A stretch of DNA of 64,000 bases, taken from positions 115,558-179,557 of the forward strand of contig NZ_QZDT01000003.1 of the NCBI RefSeq assembly GCF_009917485.1, in the 5' to 3' direction. This document shows positions 17,508-26,656 of this stretch, piece after piece. How positions within the stretch are numbered: the stretch's first letter is position 1; each line of letters begins with the position of its first letter. The notes under the pieces are model-generated. The model searched no databases, was not told where the DNA came from, and saw only the letters and a program-made list of their open reading frames with translations. A program made the translations under genes and the position numbers. This stretch comes from Parablautia muri (lineage in GTDB: Bacteria; Bacillota; Clostridia; Lachnospirales; Lachnospiraceae).

Positions 17508-18265
17508 TTAACCAGTTTCCTGCATTTTCCTTTCCAGATATTGTTTTTCATATTCGCTGGGGGAGTGGTATCCACAATGGCCGTGGATCCTCACTGTATT
17601 GTAGAACGCCTCTATATATTCAAATACAAGCCTGTATGCATGGTTATAATCTATGATACAAAACCGGTTTATCCATTCCCTCTTTATCAGGGAGTGAAAG
17701 CTTTCTATGCAGGTGTTGTCCCATGGGCAGGCTTTCGCCGAATAACTGCGTTCCATCCCTGCGGTCGCTTCTTCATAGTCCCGGCACGTATACTGCACTC
17801 CGCAGTCGCTGTGGATGACCAGCGGCTGTGTTACATGCCTCTGTTTTCCACAGACTCCAATATCCACTTCGTCTCCAGCGTCTCCCCCAGTGTCCAGGCA
17901 TTGTTCTTCCTTGAATACAGGTCCATGATGCTGGCCAGGTATACAAAGCCTCTGCAGGTCCATATGTAGGTGATATCCGTACACCATGCTGCATCCGGCC
18001 TTTGGGGCTGGAAATCCCGGTTCAATATGTTTTTTAACCTGCTGCTGAAATCAGGGTCCCTTGTTGTACGGGTCCTGTGTTTCCTGTAACATGCCCGGAT
18101 CCCGATCTCCTTCATGTACTTCCCCACGGTCCTCCCGCTTACGTTGTCGCCTTTCTGCCGCATCTTTTCTGCTATTTTAGGTGCTCTATAGATTTGGTGT
18201 GATTCCTCATAGATTCTATACAGCCGAACGGCGATGCCCTCTGCGATGGTTTTTCCTATAAAGCT
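17508..18265 (-). pseudogene. IS3-family transposase (OrfB) remnant, frameshifted and 5'-truncated
   Basis: Two reading frames together give an IS3/IS150-type DDE integrase. The first (to 18163 and further upstream without a start) contains IYEESHQIYRAPKIAEKM, the HTH-like region, and the first catalytic Asp in AAWCTDITYI. The second holds HSDCGVQYTC (second Asp) and CIESFHSLIKRE (catalytic Glu). The frame changes near 17860. The N-terminus is missing: coding sequence stops right at the end of the aldo/keto reductase gene (18278), and no OrfA or terminal inverted repeat could be identified. The copy is therefore dead. Confidence 0.85.
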
Positions 18266-18277
18266 GCCACTCTGCCG

Positions 18278-19246
18278 CTACCTATGAAATCCCCGGTGGC
18301 CATATACCCTGCACCCATCCAGCGCTTCCTCCAAAGAGCGGAGTTCTTCGTCTGTCAGTTCCACTTTGGACGCATCCAGATTCTCAACAATACGCTCCTT
18401 ATTTTTTGAACCCGGTATTGGGACTACATTTGGATATTTGTGCAGCATCCACGCCAGGGAAATCTGTGCGTTGGTCGCATTTTTCATCTCCGCATATTTT
18501 TTCAAAAGGTCAATGATCGGCTGGTTCCCCGCTATGTTTGCTTTGGAAAGCTGCGGGACCCAGTTCCTGACATCATCGTTTTTCTCAAATTGTGTATCCA
18601 CCGTAATCTTCCCGGAAAGAAGCCCGCTGGCAATCGGTGAAAACGGGACAAAGCCGATGTTGTTCTCCAGACAGTAAGGGATTACACCCTGTTCCGCGTC
18701 CCGCTCCACCATGGAATAAATATTCTGGATTGCAGAAAGAGGCGTCACCCTGTTCGCCTTTTCAATAACAGGTACATCTACCTGGGACAATCCCCAGCCA
18801 CGGATCAGTCCATCCTCCATAAGCCTTCCCATAGCTTCCGCAATCTTTTCCACGGACACGCCGCCCATTCTGTGGAGATAATATATGTCCACCCAGTCCG
18901 TCCCAAGCCGCTTTAGCGAGCCTTCCAAATGTCTGCGGACTGCATGGTAAACAGAGCCCCTTCCGATCGCTTCAAATCCATTTAAGAACAGCTTCGTGGC
19001 AATCACCACCTGTTCCCTTACCCCATGTAGCGCTTTTCCCACAATGCGCTCATTATGCCCAATACCGGAAAGGTTCGGGCTGTAGATTTCTGCGGTATCA
19101 AAAAACGTACATTTGTTCCGGCAGGCATTCCGGATTGCTTCCACGCTGTATTCCTCCGGCGGTATCTGCCCATAGCCGTGTGAAAACGCCATGCATCCCA
19201 TGCCGACCTCAGATACTTCAATATTCCTTAATAATCTTGTCTTCAT
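18278..19246 (-). CDS. Aldo/keto reductase
   Basis: A 322-residue NADPH-dependent oxidoreductase of the AKR superfamily. The catalytic tetrad is visible: Asp in FFDTAEIYS (with the Tyr), Lys in VVIATKLF, His in IYYLHRMG. NADP-binding residues are in the C-terminal PIPGSKNKERIVENL segment, which is complete. It resembles the YajO/Tas-like group. Preceded by GGAGG. It lies directly before another, broken, reductase gene, suggesting a cluster of related reductases damaged by recombination. Confidence 0.9.
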   Translation of the reverse strand: MKTRLLRNIEVSEVGMGCMAFSHGYGQIPPEEYSVEAIRNACRNKCTFFDTAEIYSPNLSGIGHNERIVGKALHGVREQVVIATKLFLNGFEAIGRGSVYHAVRRHLEGSLKRLGTDWVDIYYLHRMGGVSVEKIAEAMGRLMEDGLIRGWGLSQVDVPVIEKANRVTPLSAIQNIYSMVERDAEQGVIPYCLENNIGFVPFSPIASGLLSGKITVDTQFEKNDDVRNWVPQLSKANIAGNQPIIDLLKKYAEMKNATNAQISLAWMLHKYPNVVPIPGSKNKERIVENLDASKVELTDEELRSLEEALDGCRVYGHRGFHR

Positions 19247-19258
19247 TGCCGCCTCCTA

Positions 19259-20019
19259 TCAATAACCTGCAAACCTCTGATCCCTGTTAAGATCCGTTAT
19301 CCTCTGCATTTCTTCCTCCGACAGTTCAAAATCAAAAATATCAAAGTTTTCCTGGATATGCGCCTCTTTGCTTGAGCCGGGGATTGCGATATTGCCCGCC
19401 TGCAGATGCCAGCGCAGGATCACCTGTGCAGAAGTCTTGCCTTGGGCTTCAGCTATGCTGCTGTTCGTTTCATCATGAAAAAGTGTCTACGTATTTCTCC
19501 TTCCGCCCAATGGGAACCAGGATTCCATGACCGTCCCGTACTGGGCAATATGTTCCTTCATCCCCATACTCTGATGGTATGGATGCGTTTCGTTCTGGAT
19601 CAGGGCAGGGAGAATCGTTGTCGCGTGCACCAGGCGGTCAAAATCCTCCGGCTCATAGTAATTGGACAGCCCGATGGTTCTCAGTTTCCCATCCGCAACG
19701 GCCTGCTCCATTGCCTGGTATGCCTCCACATCATTTTCCGGCTGTGAGTGGTGGAGGATCATAAGATCGATATAATCAAGTCCAAGCCTGTCAAGGGATG
19801 CATCAACTGCCGCTGCCCCGTCATCGTAATCATCTGTCCACATCTTGGTCGTCACAAAAATTTCTTCCCTGGTTACAAAACCTTCATCAACCGCCCTCTG
19901 TATCCCACGCCCAACGCCGGCTTCATTCCTATAAATCCGGGCCGTGTCAATCAGGCGGTATCCGTCACGGAGCGCCCAGTAGACAGAGTTTTCCGCTTCT
20001 TCCTGTGAAAAGAACCGCC
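19259..20019 (-). pseudogene. Aldo/keto reductase remnant (5' end lost, frameshift)
   Basis: Starts without its own N-terminus at SQEEAENSVYWALRDGYRL, keeps LIDTARIYRNEAGVG, VTTKMWTDDYDD, LMILHHSQP and IGLSNYYEPEDFD, then breaks at about 19487 where the reading frame ends after ESWFPLGGRRNT. The C-terminal third (GKTSAQVILRWHLQAG, IAIPGSSKE..., ending QRFAGY) continues in another frame to 19259. Its upstream edge is joined to the truncated MATE gene. Confidence 0.85.
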
Positions 20020-21122
20020 TCCGATGCATCAAACATGGCAAGCAGAAGCTGCGGCACTGCCAGAAAGACCAGGGTTCCGAAAAACGCAATGACAAGGTTT
20101 ACCAGGATACTCTTTTTCAGGGTTTCCATAATCCGTTCCCTGTTCCCCGCCCCGAAATTATAGGCGATGATGGATATACCCGCCGTACTCATCCCACCGG
20201 CCGGCATAATGACAAAACTCTGGAGCCGGATATAGATCACATAAATTCCAGGGGCCACTGCGGACAGTGACAGAAGAATGTTATTCATGCCAAATGCAAG
20301 GACGGATATCAGGCACTGTGACAGTGCCACGGGAACCCCGACTTTTATGATCTCCGCAATCATGCTTCCATCCGGCAGGAATCCTTTTCTCTCGAAACGG
20401 ACTTCTTTGTTGAAATGTAAATTCATCCAAAAACCCACCGCCGCCGCTACAGCCTGCGCGATCACAGTCGCATATACCGCTCCTGCGATTCCCATGGCAG
20501 GAAGCCCAAACCAGCCAAAGATCATGACAGGGTCAAGCACAATATTTACCACTGCTCCTGTCAGCATGGAAACCATGGTGAGATTTGCCTTTCCGGTCGC
20601 CGATAAAAGCCTCTCCATCATGACCTGATGCAGGGCGGCAAAGGCCAGCACACTGATGATCTCGCAGTAGGAAATACTCATCTCCAGCACTTCTTCAATA
20701 TCCGTCTGCATACGGTAAAACGGCTCCATGGCAAACAGTCCTATCAATACAAAGACAATGGATACAAGCCATATCAGCAGCATACCGTTTCCCGCCGCAC
20801 GGTTTACCCCCTGTTTATCCCCTTCTCCAAGTTTTTTTGACAATACGGAATTAACGCCCACGCCAAGTCCGCTCCCTATGCCCACAGCCAGATACTGGAC
20901 GGGCATACAAAGGGAGATTGCCGTCAATGCAGAATCGCCTAGCCTTGCCACATACATACTGTCCACAAGTCCGTACAAAACCTGGACGAGCATGGAAATG
21001 ATCAGCGGCAGGGACATCTTCCTTAAAAGTTTTCCTATGGGAAGCGTCCCCATCTCATTTTCCGCTGCGGTTTCATCTCCGGCATTTCTGCTTAATTCCG
21101 CGGTTACTGTTTTTTCTGCCAT
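20020..21122 (-). pseudogene. MATE-family efflux protein, C-terminally truncated
   Basis: About 365 residues of a MATE (multidrug and toxin extrusion) transporter, starting normally with AAGGAGG and MAEKTVTAELSRNAG, with PIGKLLRKMSLPLIISMLVQ and LYGLVDSMYVARLGD and about ten membrane helices. After LLLAMFDAS the sequence switches into the middle of an aldo/keto reductase gene near 20020; the reading frame then continues out of frame and ends at 19965. The last one to two helices are missing, so function is doubtful. A TetR regulator is divergent and probably controlled it. Confidence 0.8.
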
Positions 21123-21171
21123 ATATAGACCTCCTTGACTTTTTTATTTATCTGTGATATTCTTATATTTT

Positions 21172-21210
21172 GCAACTCAAGTTGCTTATCTCTGTACAGT
21201 TTATTATATC
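21172..21210 (+). promoter_or_regulatory. TetR-gene promoter with overlapping inverted repeat
   Basis: GCAACT-CA-AGTTGC (21172-21185) overlaps a -35-like TTGCTT (21182-21187), followed after 17 bases by TATATC (21205-21210). The palindrome lies between the divergent MATE and TetR genes and is a likely autoregulatory operator. Confidence 0.5.
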
Positions 21211-21309
21211 CGTATCGAGAAGTAAAAACAATGGACGTTTTTTCTGATAAAGTGAGTTATGCCACACTTACAGCAAAAAGGTTGCACAAATCCCAAGGAG
21301 GTAATAAAA

Positions 21310-21894
21310 ATGCTGATCAATGGCACAGAAGATTTGAGGGTACAGAAAACAATAGACGCCATACAGAAAACGTTTGAAGATATGATCTGTGAAATGGATT
21401 ATGAAAAGATTACGGTCAAAGAACTCTGCGAAAGGGCGCGGATCAATAAAAAAACTTTTTACCGATATTACTCCGTCCTTGATGACCTGCTGGCAGAGTT
21501 GCAGGGAGTCATGATAGAAGAATATCTGGAACGGGTCAAAAACTACCGGATTCCAGAGGACCTGGATAAGATCAACCGTGAATTTTTTCTCTATTCCGCA
21601 GAAAAAGGGTCTGTCTACGAAAAGATCACCTGCAGCGGGAATTACAGATACATCCGAGGCAGGATGATCAGTAATGTAATGGATTCCACCTGGAAAAGCT
21701 CCACATGGCTTGGGCTGCTGGAGTCTTCCAGGCAAAAAATCCTGCTGCATTTTATCCAGACCTCTACTGTAGAAATGTACAGCAAATGGGTTGCGGATGG
21801 GAAAAAGATCCCTCTGGAAGAAATGATAAAAATATCAAACCAGCTTCTATGTACCGGTGTAAACGGCTTCGTAGAATGCAATGCCCCAATCTGA
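21310..21894 (+). CDS. TetR/AcrR-family transcriptional regulator
   Basis: A 194-residue regulator. Residues 10-60 form the DNA-binding domain with the helix-turn-helix ITVKELCERARINKKTFYRYYSVLDDLL. The C-terminal ligand domain is helical and without further motif. Start by AAGGAGG seven bases ahead of ATG. It is divergent from the truncated MATE gene across a palindromic site; it probably repressed that exporter, and may have been left behind after the exporter was broken. Confidence 0.88.
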   Translation: MLINGTEDLRVQKTIDAIQKTFEDMICEMDYEKITVKELCERARINKKTFYRYYSVLDDLLAELQGVMIEEYLERVKNYRIPEDLDKINREFFLYSAEKGSVYEKITCSGNYRYIRGRMISNVMDSTWKSSTWLGLLESSRQKILLHFIQTSTVEMYSKWVADGKKIPLEEMIKISNQLLCTGVNGFVECNAPI

Positions 21895-22053
21895 TAAAAC
21901 ATTTTGATTTTGCCTCTAGGGGAGTCAAGCTTGTTTCAATCAAGCTCTACTCCAAGCAATTTCCCTTACCAGGCCACCCGGCCTGCCCGCGGAAATAACA
22001 GACCGCCGCATATGGTGGTGAGCCATAGCAGCGGTTAGCTTTTGTATAATTCC

Positions 22054-22510
22054 TCATCCTAAAGATTTCAGGTTTCTGCGGTATTCCGCCATTTCCTCCT
22101 CACCTACCGTATCCATGACGTGCTGCAGCTCACTGACCACGGAATCCCTCTCCTTGGGCAGCTAGGCAGTGACCGGATAAAAATTTGAACTGGAATTGGC
22201 AAACAAGTGTGTCCGTATCCGTAAATTCTGAATAAACACCTGCAGTTCCTGCAGGCGCTCTTTCTCCCCGGCGGGAATAAACCTGCCCTCCTGCTCCATA
22301 CGGTACAGTTCCGTGTCCGGGAACAGCGTAAGAGAATCTACAGATAAAATAAGGATTTAACTGGCTGAACAGCTTTGCACCGTTTACCGCATTCCAGTAT
22401 CCCCTGCCTCTCCCCGCAAGCCCGGTCATGTAGACAAAATAATATTCAATCCCCGCTCTCCGTCCCGATGCTCAGGCTGTTTATCCCCATTGCCCGGAGT
22501 TTCTTAAATC
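22054..22510 (-). pseudogene. Radical-SAM protein remnant (decayed)
   Basis: In shifting frames the minus strand encodes fragments typical of a radical-SAM enzyme C-terminal half: LRAMGINSLSIGTESG, then VYMTGLAGRGRGYWNAV with LFSQLNP, and PVTA-stop-LPKERDSVVSELQHVMD followed by EEMAEYRRNLKSLG ending TGA at 22054. There are an in-frame TAG and at least two frameshifts, and the N-terminal CxxxCxxC part is missing. The flanking piece 22511-22657 has an open fragment (MQKELLLWLQGKLSEV) that I cannot identify. Confidence 0.7.
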
Positions 22511-22657
22511 AAGTACTGTCTTTTTTAGTCGGTAGTACACTTTTCGTACTTCTGATAGCTTTCCCTGTAGCCAGAGGAGTAGTTCCTTCTGCATTTGCAT
22601 CGAAAGGCTGACCGCCTGCACAAAGATCGCTCCTGATGCAGTGAAACGTTATTGTTC

Positions 22658-24232
22658 TCAGTTCAATTCTATCCTGTATTCATATGGATAATAATTTTGC
22701 AATTCCTCAATAGTTACTTCTTTCCCTGCATATGCTCTGAACCAGTTTTCATAGTTTGGATTATTCCAAATGGCGCCATCCTCAAAAACAACTTCTTTTA
22801 AACAAATCAGCGCGTAAGTCACTTGATTAGGCTCTCCATTTCCGACTTTCGGGAAATCTTTCATAATTTCACCATCATATAATGACCAGCCGCCATGGTA
22901 TTCTTCTGTCTGATTGGATAGAAGATTCTCCCTTGACCGGACAATATTTTCAAAGCTATTTTCCGCACTGCTATCCAGAAAATTCCAAACAAGCTTTAAG
23001 GGGAAACCTTCTTCGTTATAAGCCAGCATACAGTATTGTGTTTCTGTGATAGTTTTATCCGTATTATTTGTAAGTATGTCATGGATATAAGGGCTCCCAT
23101 CTTCATAGTAGAGAATATCTGCACTTTCATGAGTAATTGACATAGGGCTCTTTTTATCTGAAACAATATCTTTTGTATTTGTCAGCAGGATGTCTGTTTC
23201 CAAAGTGCCTGTTTGCAGGACATTAACAGCAAGCATACCATCAAGGCTGCTGTCCGTTGAGGCAATTGCAGAGGTTGCGAACAAACTAACTGTGACTATA
23301 ACCGTAAGGCAAGCAAAAATAAGCCTGGCGGGGGTTGTTTGCTTTGTATTCATAAGCACGGTAATTCTTTCTTCGATAGCATTTTTACTAAAATTGCTGC
23401 AAAAGGGTAACAGTCCACTTCTCTTTGCCTCCATATGGATAAGCATGCGCGAGTAGGCAGATTTTGACTTTTCGCCAAATTGTCTTACAACGCTTTCATC
23501 ACATGCCAACTCAATATCACGGTTGAAAAGAATATACATTATCCAAACAAAAGGATTGAACCAATGTAAACAAAAAACAAGTACTGCCGCCAGTTTTTTA
23601 ACGGTGTCAAAATGACAGATATGTACATATTCATGTGAGAAAATATATTGTAAATGGTTGACATTCTCCCAATCTGTTTTTTTCGGCATTAAAATAACCG
23701 GATGAAAAATACCATATGTCAGCGGTGTGGAAATTCTGTCTGATTGCTTGATTGAAATTTGACGTTTCAATGGCCGCTCCTTTAACCATTGCTCTACATA
23801 AGTATTTTTGACAGGTAACGCTGTCCGAAATTCCATCCGGCAGCGCAGATACGATACCGTGAAAAATACAGCGAAAAATAGCATTCCAATGCACCAGATG
23901 ACAGACCAGGCAGAAACGGATAGGCTATTTACATCTGCCGATTCTATGCTCTGCTCTATCCAAAAATGTTCCTGCGATAGGGTATGCGATATAGTGGAAG
24001 TCATGTTATCCATTTCAGCTTTAAGCAATGGGGGCCTGTTTATGCTGCGGCCAAGAAACGTATACACACTGAACACAGACGGAATGGTAATCGGAATCAT
24101 AAGTCTCAAAATTACCATTTCCCATAATACCAGAAAGGTTTTTTTCGGTAGATAATTCATAGCCATCGCCCGAATTATCATGACTGCAGCCACAAAAACA
24201 GCTCCGTAAACGCTCACTTCCGGTAAACCCAT
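22658..24232 (-). CDS. M56-family (BlaR1-like) membrane metallopeptidase
   Basis: A 524-residue protein with three to four membrane helices in the first 270 residues and a zinc site HEYVH near residue 200, followed by ELACDESVV, the M56/BlaR1 glutamate motif. After a helix at about 305-325 the remaining 200 residues are extracellular and not a penicillin-binding sensor domain that I recognise. BlaR1-type proteins sense a ligand outside and cleave a repressor inside, but no BlaI-type repressor gene is adjacent; its place upstream is taken by repeats. The start follows GGGGGG in dispersed leader repeat copy A. Confidence 0.85.
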   Translation of the reverse strand: MGLPEVSVYGAVFVAAVMIIRAMAMNYLPKKTFLVLWEMVILRLMIPITIPSVFSVYTFLGRSINRPPLLKAEMDNMTSTISHTLSQEHFWIEQSIESADVNSLSVSAWSVIWCIGMLFFAVFFTVSYLRCRMEFRTALPVKNTYVEQWLKERPLKRQISIKQSDRISTPLTYGIFHPVILMPKKTDWENVNHLQYIFSHEYVHICHFDTVKKLAAVLVFCLHWFNPFVWIMYILFNRDIELACDESVVRQFGEKSKSAYSRMLIHMEAKRSGLLPFCSNFSKNAIEERITVLMNTKQTTPARLIFACLTVIVTVSLFATSAIASTDSSLDGMLAVNVLQTGTLETDILLTNTKDIVSDKKSPMSITHESADILYYEDGSPYIHDILTNNTDKTITETQYCMLAYNEEGFPLKLVWNFLDSSAENSFENIVRSRENLLSNQTEEYHGGWSLYDGEIMKDFPKVGNGEPNQVTYALICLKEVVFEDGAIWNNPNYENWFRAYAGKEVTIEELQNYYPYEYRIELN

Positions 24233-24313
24233 ATTAACCCCCCATTCTTGCCAATGCCCTCAAATTTGGGCAAAAGCACAAATTTGTTGTGTGAAAAATT
24301 CATTTTTCACACT
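24233..24313 (-). repeat. Dispersed leader repeat, copy A (contains the RBS of the M56 gene)
   Basis: Read on the minus strand it consists of hairpin GTGTGAAAAAT..ATTTTTCACAC, then AAATTTGTGCTTTTGC, CCAAATTTGAGGGCATTGG, and CAAGAATGGGGGG before the start codon. About 77 bp match copy B (49071-49153) with only about six differences. Partial versions of its RBS end occur before several other genes. Confidence 0.75.
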
Positions 24314-24634
24314 AATCCCATGCATATCGCAAGCCTGCTTGCGATACTGCTTAAATAGAAGATTGATAAAATCAGCCGCCAGGATGATTTTTCAATCTAA
24401 CCTCCAATCGCGATCTTTATGATATAAGACAGCAGTAGTATCTAATATTCATACTACTATTGTCTTATGCGAATGTCAATAGTCAATCCTTCATTCCCAC
24501 TCACTGTATTCACGGGCTGGATTTCCGTGTTCACCCCTGTAACATTGTTGACTTTGGCAAGCGGTTCTTTTATGATGATATTGTATCCAAACAGAATTCA
24601 AACATTATTTGCAAATATGGAAAGGAATCATTTT
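24314..24634. other. Hairpin-rich intergenic region between M56 and FUSC-like genes
   Basis: Beyond repeat copy A this gap contains TCGCAAG-CCTG-CTTGCGA (24328-24345, member of hairpin family 2), an imperfect stem of AGATTGA/TCAATCT type (24361-24399), and a long inverted repeat (24424-24441 with 24451-24468). An in-frame upward extension of the FUSC-like gene exists to 24467 but lacks a ribosome binding site. Confidence 0.5.
24424..24468. repeat. 18-bp imperfect inverted repeat
   Basis: ATAAGACAGCAGTAGTAT and ATACTACTATTGTCTTAT around a nine-base centre, two mismatches. No T-run follows, so it is more likely an operator or element end than a terminator. Confidence 0.5.
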
Positions 24635-25195
24635 ATGGAACAGCATAATCCGGTGCACGCTCCCATTCCCGGCTTGGGACTGCGAAGTCTAAAAACTGCT
24701 TTAGCGGCAACACTTACGGCCCTTCTTTATGCTCTCATCCCAGGCAGGAACCCTACCTTTGCCTGCATTGGCGCAATCTTTGGCATGGGCGCAGACATGA
24801 CAGACTCCCGGCGCAGCGGTGGAAACCGATTTTTTGGAACAATCATTGGCGGTTTCATAGGCCTTGGGCTTTTCTGGCTGGAACATTTATTTTGGCCGGA
24901 AGGCTGTTATTGGATAAGGCTTCCGCTGGTTTTTCTGGGAATTATTATATTGGTTGCCCTGTGCGTGCTTTTTCATTGGCCAGGCGGCGTACAGCCGGGC
25001 GGTGTGGTACTGTGTATCATTCTTTTTAACACCCCTGCCAATTATATTAATTATGCCTTTTACCGCATGCTCGACACAGGTGTGGGCGTACTCATTGCCC
25101 TTCTGGTCAATTATGTGTTTTCCAGAAAAAGAATCGAGGACTGGTTTCATCTAAAAAGCAGTAAACCGGAAATAAAAAGGGACTCCGAAGACTAA
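24635..25195 (+). CDS. FUSC-family / aromatic acid exporter-like membrane protein
   Basis: A 186-residue protein with about five helices. The opening GLRSLKTALAATLTALLYALIPGRNPTFACIGAIFGMGADMTDSR and the following GGNRFFGTIIGG are typical of the N-terminal membrane domain of FUSC/DUF939 proteins, some of which export aromatic acids. Family members often have a larger cytosolic half; this one has only a short basic tail. Start at 24635 by AAGGA eight bases ahead; the ATG at 24617 is an alternative. Confidence 0.75.
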   Translation: MEQHNPVHAPIPGLGLRSLKTALAATLTALLYALIPGRNPTFACIGAIFGMGADMTDSRRSGGNRFFGTIIGGFIGLGLFWLEHLFWPEGCYWIRLPLVFLGIIILVALCVLFHWPGGVQPGGVVLCIILFNTPANYINYAFYRMLDTGVGVLIALLVNYVFSRKRIEDWFHLKSSKPEIKRDSED

Positions 25196-25204
25196 AATAT
25201 TTCA

Positions 25205-26530
25205 TCATAAATCTGTAATTTTCTCTTTCCAAAATAAACAAACAGCCAATACCGCAGTCAGTATATCCGAAACCGCCTGCGCCAGCAAAACGCCATAATA
25301 CCCGATTATCCTGGATGCCAAGATAATCACAATCGCAAAAATCACGCCCTGCCTGCTGACCGATAGAAGAAACGCTCCTACGGCTTTTCCAGCCGATTGG
25401 AAGGTACAGGTGGTTACCAAAACCACCGCCACAAACACCATCCCAATCTGCTGCATACGCAGCATGGGAACTCCAAGTGCAATGATAGAGGCATCCGGCA
25501 TAAACAGCCCAATCATAGCCGGAGCCGCAAGGGAAAGAATCACCGCAATCACAGCTGCCATACTGCACTCAAACCCATAACAAAAGCGCAGGATTTCTTT
25601 TAGCCTGACTTTATTTTTTGCACCGTAATTATAGCCAATCAGCGGCTGGGCTCCAAAGGCAAAGCCCACCAGAATCAGAACCGCAATCAAATTCACCTTC
25701 ATTACAATCCCCATAGCCGCCACCCTATCGTTTCCATAAGGAAGCAAATACCGGTTCATCAAGGTCATACCTATGCTCTGCATCAGATTTGTAATACATG
25801 CAGGAATACCGATTGCAAAAATCTGTCCAACTTCCGCAAATGTTATATGGAATCCTACAGGGTTAACAGACAACCGCTGACTTTTTGCCAGCAGAAACCA
25901 CACAAAAAAGAGATCCGTGCAAACATTTCCCAGCACTGTTGCAATGGCGGCGCCTGCCGCCCCTAATCCCAGCGCCGAGATAAAAATTGGGTCAAGAATT
26001 ATATTCACAACTGAACCCAATATAGTTCCTGTCATGGAAGCCGTGGCAAATCCTTCTGTTCGAAGCAGGTTAGACGGTGTTAATGCCACGATAATAAATG
26101 GTGCGCCAAGCACAATATACGTATAATACTCTGAAGCGTAAACCATGGTCTCCCCATTGGCTCCCAATAAATGCAAAATCGGCTGCCTGAATAATAACAT
26201 TACTGCCGCTACCACAATTCCGCATAAAATTGCTGCATAAAAGCAAAACACACTAAGGCGCTTACCATCATCGTCCAGTTTTTGTCCGAACAAACGGGAA
26301 ATAACGGAGCTTCCGCCCAATCCGAAAATATCACCCAGCGCAATCATCAGGGTGAAAACCGGTGCGCCAATGGAAACTCCGGCTACCAGATTGGTATTTC
26401 CGGTCTGGGCAATAAAGTATGTATCAACCATATTATATACCAGTGAAATTACCATACTAAACACCACCGGAAGGGCAAACTTAAAATAAGCCTTATGAAC
26501 CGGCGCTTTTTCAAATAAGTCGTTCTGCAT
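25205..26530 (-). CDS. MATE-family efflux transporter
   Basis: A 441-residue, 12-helix MATE exporter that uses a Na+ or H+ gradient to expel drugs or metabolites. The start FKFALPVVFSMVISLVYNMVDTYFIAQ, then GDIFGLGGSSVISRLFGQ, and the mid-protein FGAQPLIGYNYGAKN are diagnostic. Complete length. The start follows GGAGG in a partial copy of the dispersed leader repeat. A Crp/Fnr-type regulator is divergent, and a dyad symmetric site lies between, so control by that regulator is likely. Confidence 0.92.
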   Translation of the reverse strand: MQNDLFEKAPVHKAYFKFALPVVFSMVISLVYNMVDTYFIAQTGNTNLVAGVSIGAPVFTLMIALGDIFGLGGSSVISRLFGQKLDDDGKRLSVFCFYAAILCGIVVAAVMLLFRQPILHLLGANGETMVYASEYYTYIVLGAPFIIVALTPSNLLRTEGFATASMTGTILGSVVNIILDPIFISALGLGAAGAAIATVLGNVCTDLFFVWFLLAKSQRLSVNPVGFHITFAEVGQIFAIGIPACITNLMQSIGMTLMNRYLLPYGNDRVAAMGIVMKVNLIAVLILVGFAFGAQPLIGYNYGAKNKVRLKEILRFCYGFECSMAAVIAVILSLAAPAMIGLFMPDASIIALGVPMLRMQQIGMVFVAVVLVTTCTFQSAGKAVGAFLLSVSRQGVIFAIVIILASRIIGYYGVLLAQAVSDILTAVLAVCLFWKEKITDL

Positions 26531-26625
26531 TCTAATCCTCCATTCCTGCCCGCATCTTGCAAATTGTACACATATAAAGCATGCTATTTACAACAATATA
26601 CATAAGCACAAATATCAACTTCATT
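26531..26625 (-). repeat. Dispersed leader repeat, diverged copy before the MATE gene
   Basis: Minus-strand order matches copy A: AAGCACAAAT-type segment near 26607-26617 (reverse complement), a variable AT-rich middle with GCATGC, then CAATTTGCAAGAT, GGGCAGGAATGGAGGATTAG and ATG. It lacks the GTGTGAAAAAT hairpin. Confidence 0.5.
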
Positions 26626-26656
26626 TTTTCATTTTAACAAATCCTCTTGCATTTTA

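Noticed and set aside
17421..17969. 182-residue plus-strand ORF over the IS remnant
   Set aside because: Complementary to the transposase frames, which show real DDE motifs.
22130..22429. An intact 99-residue protein
   Set aside because: The residues are parts of a known radical-SAM motif order interrupted by stop and frameshifts; no ribosome binding site.
25196..25204. Terminator between the FUSC-like and MATE genes
   Set aside because: The gap is nine bases and no hairpin is seen there.
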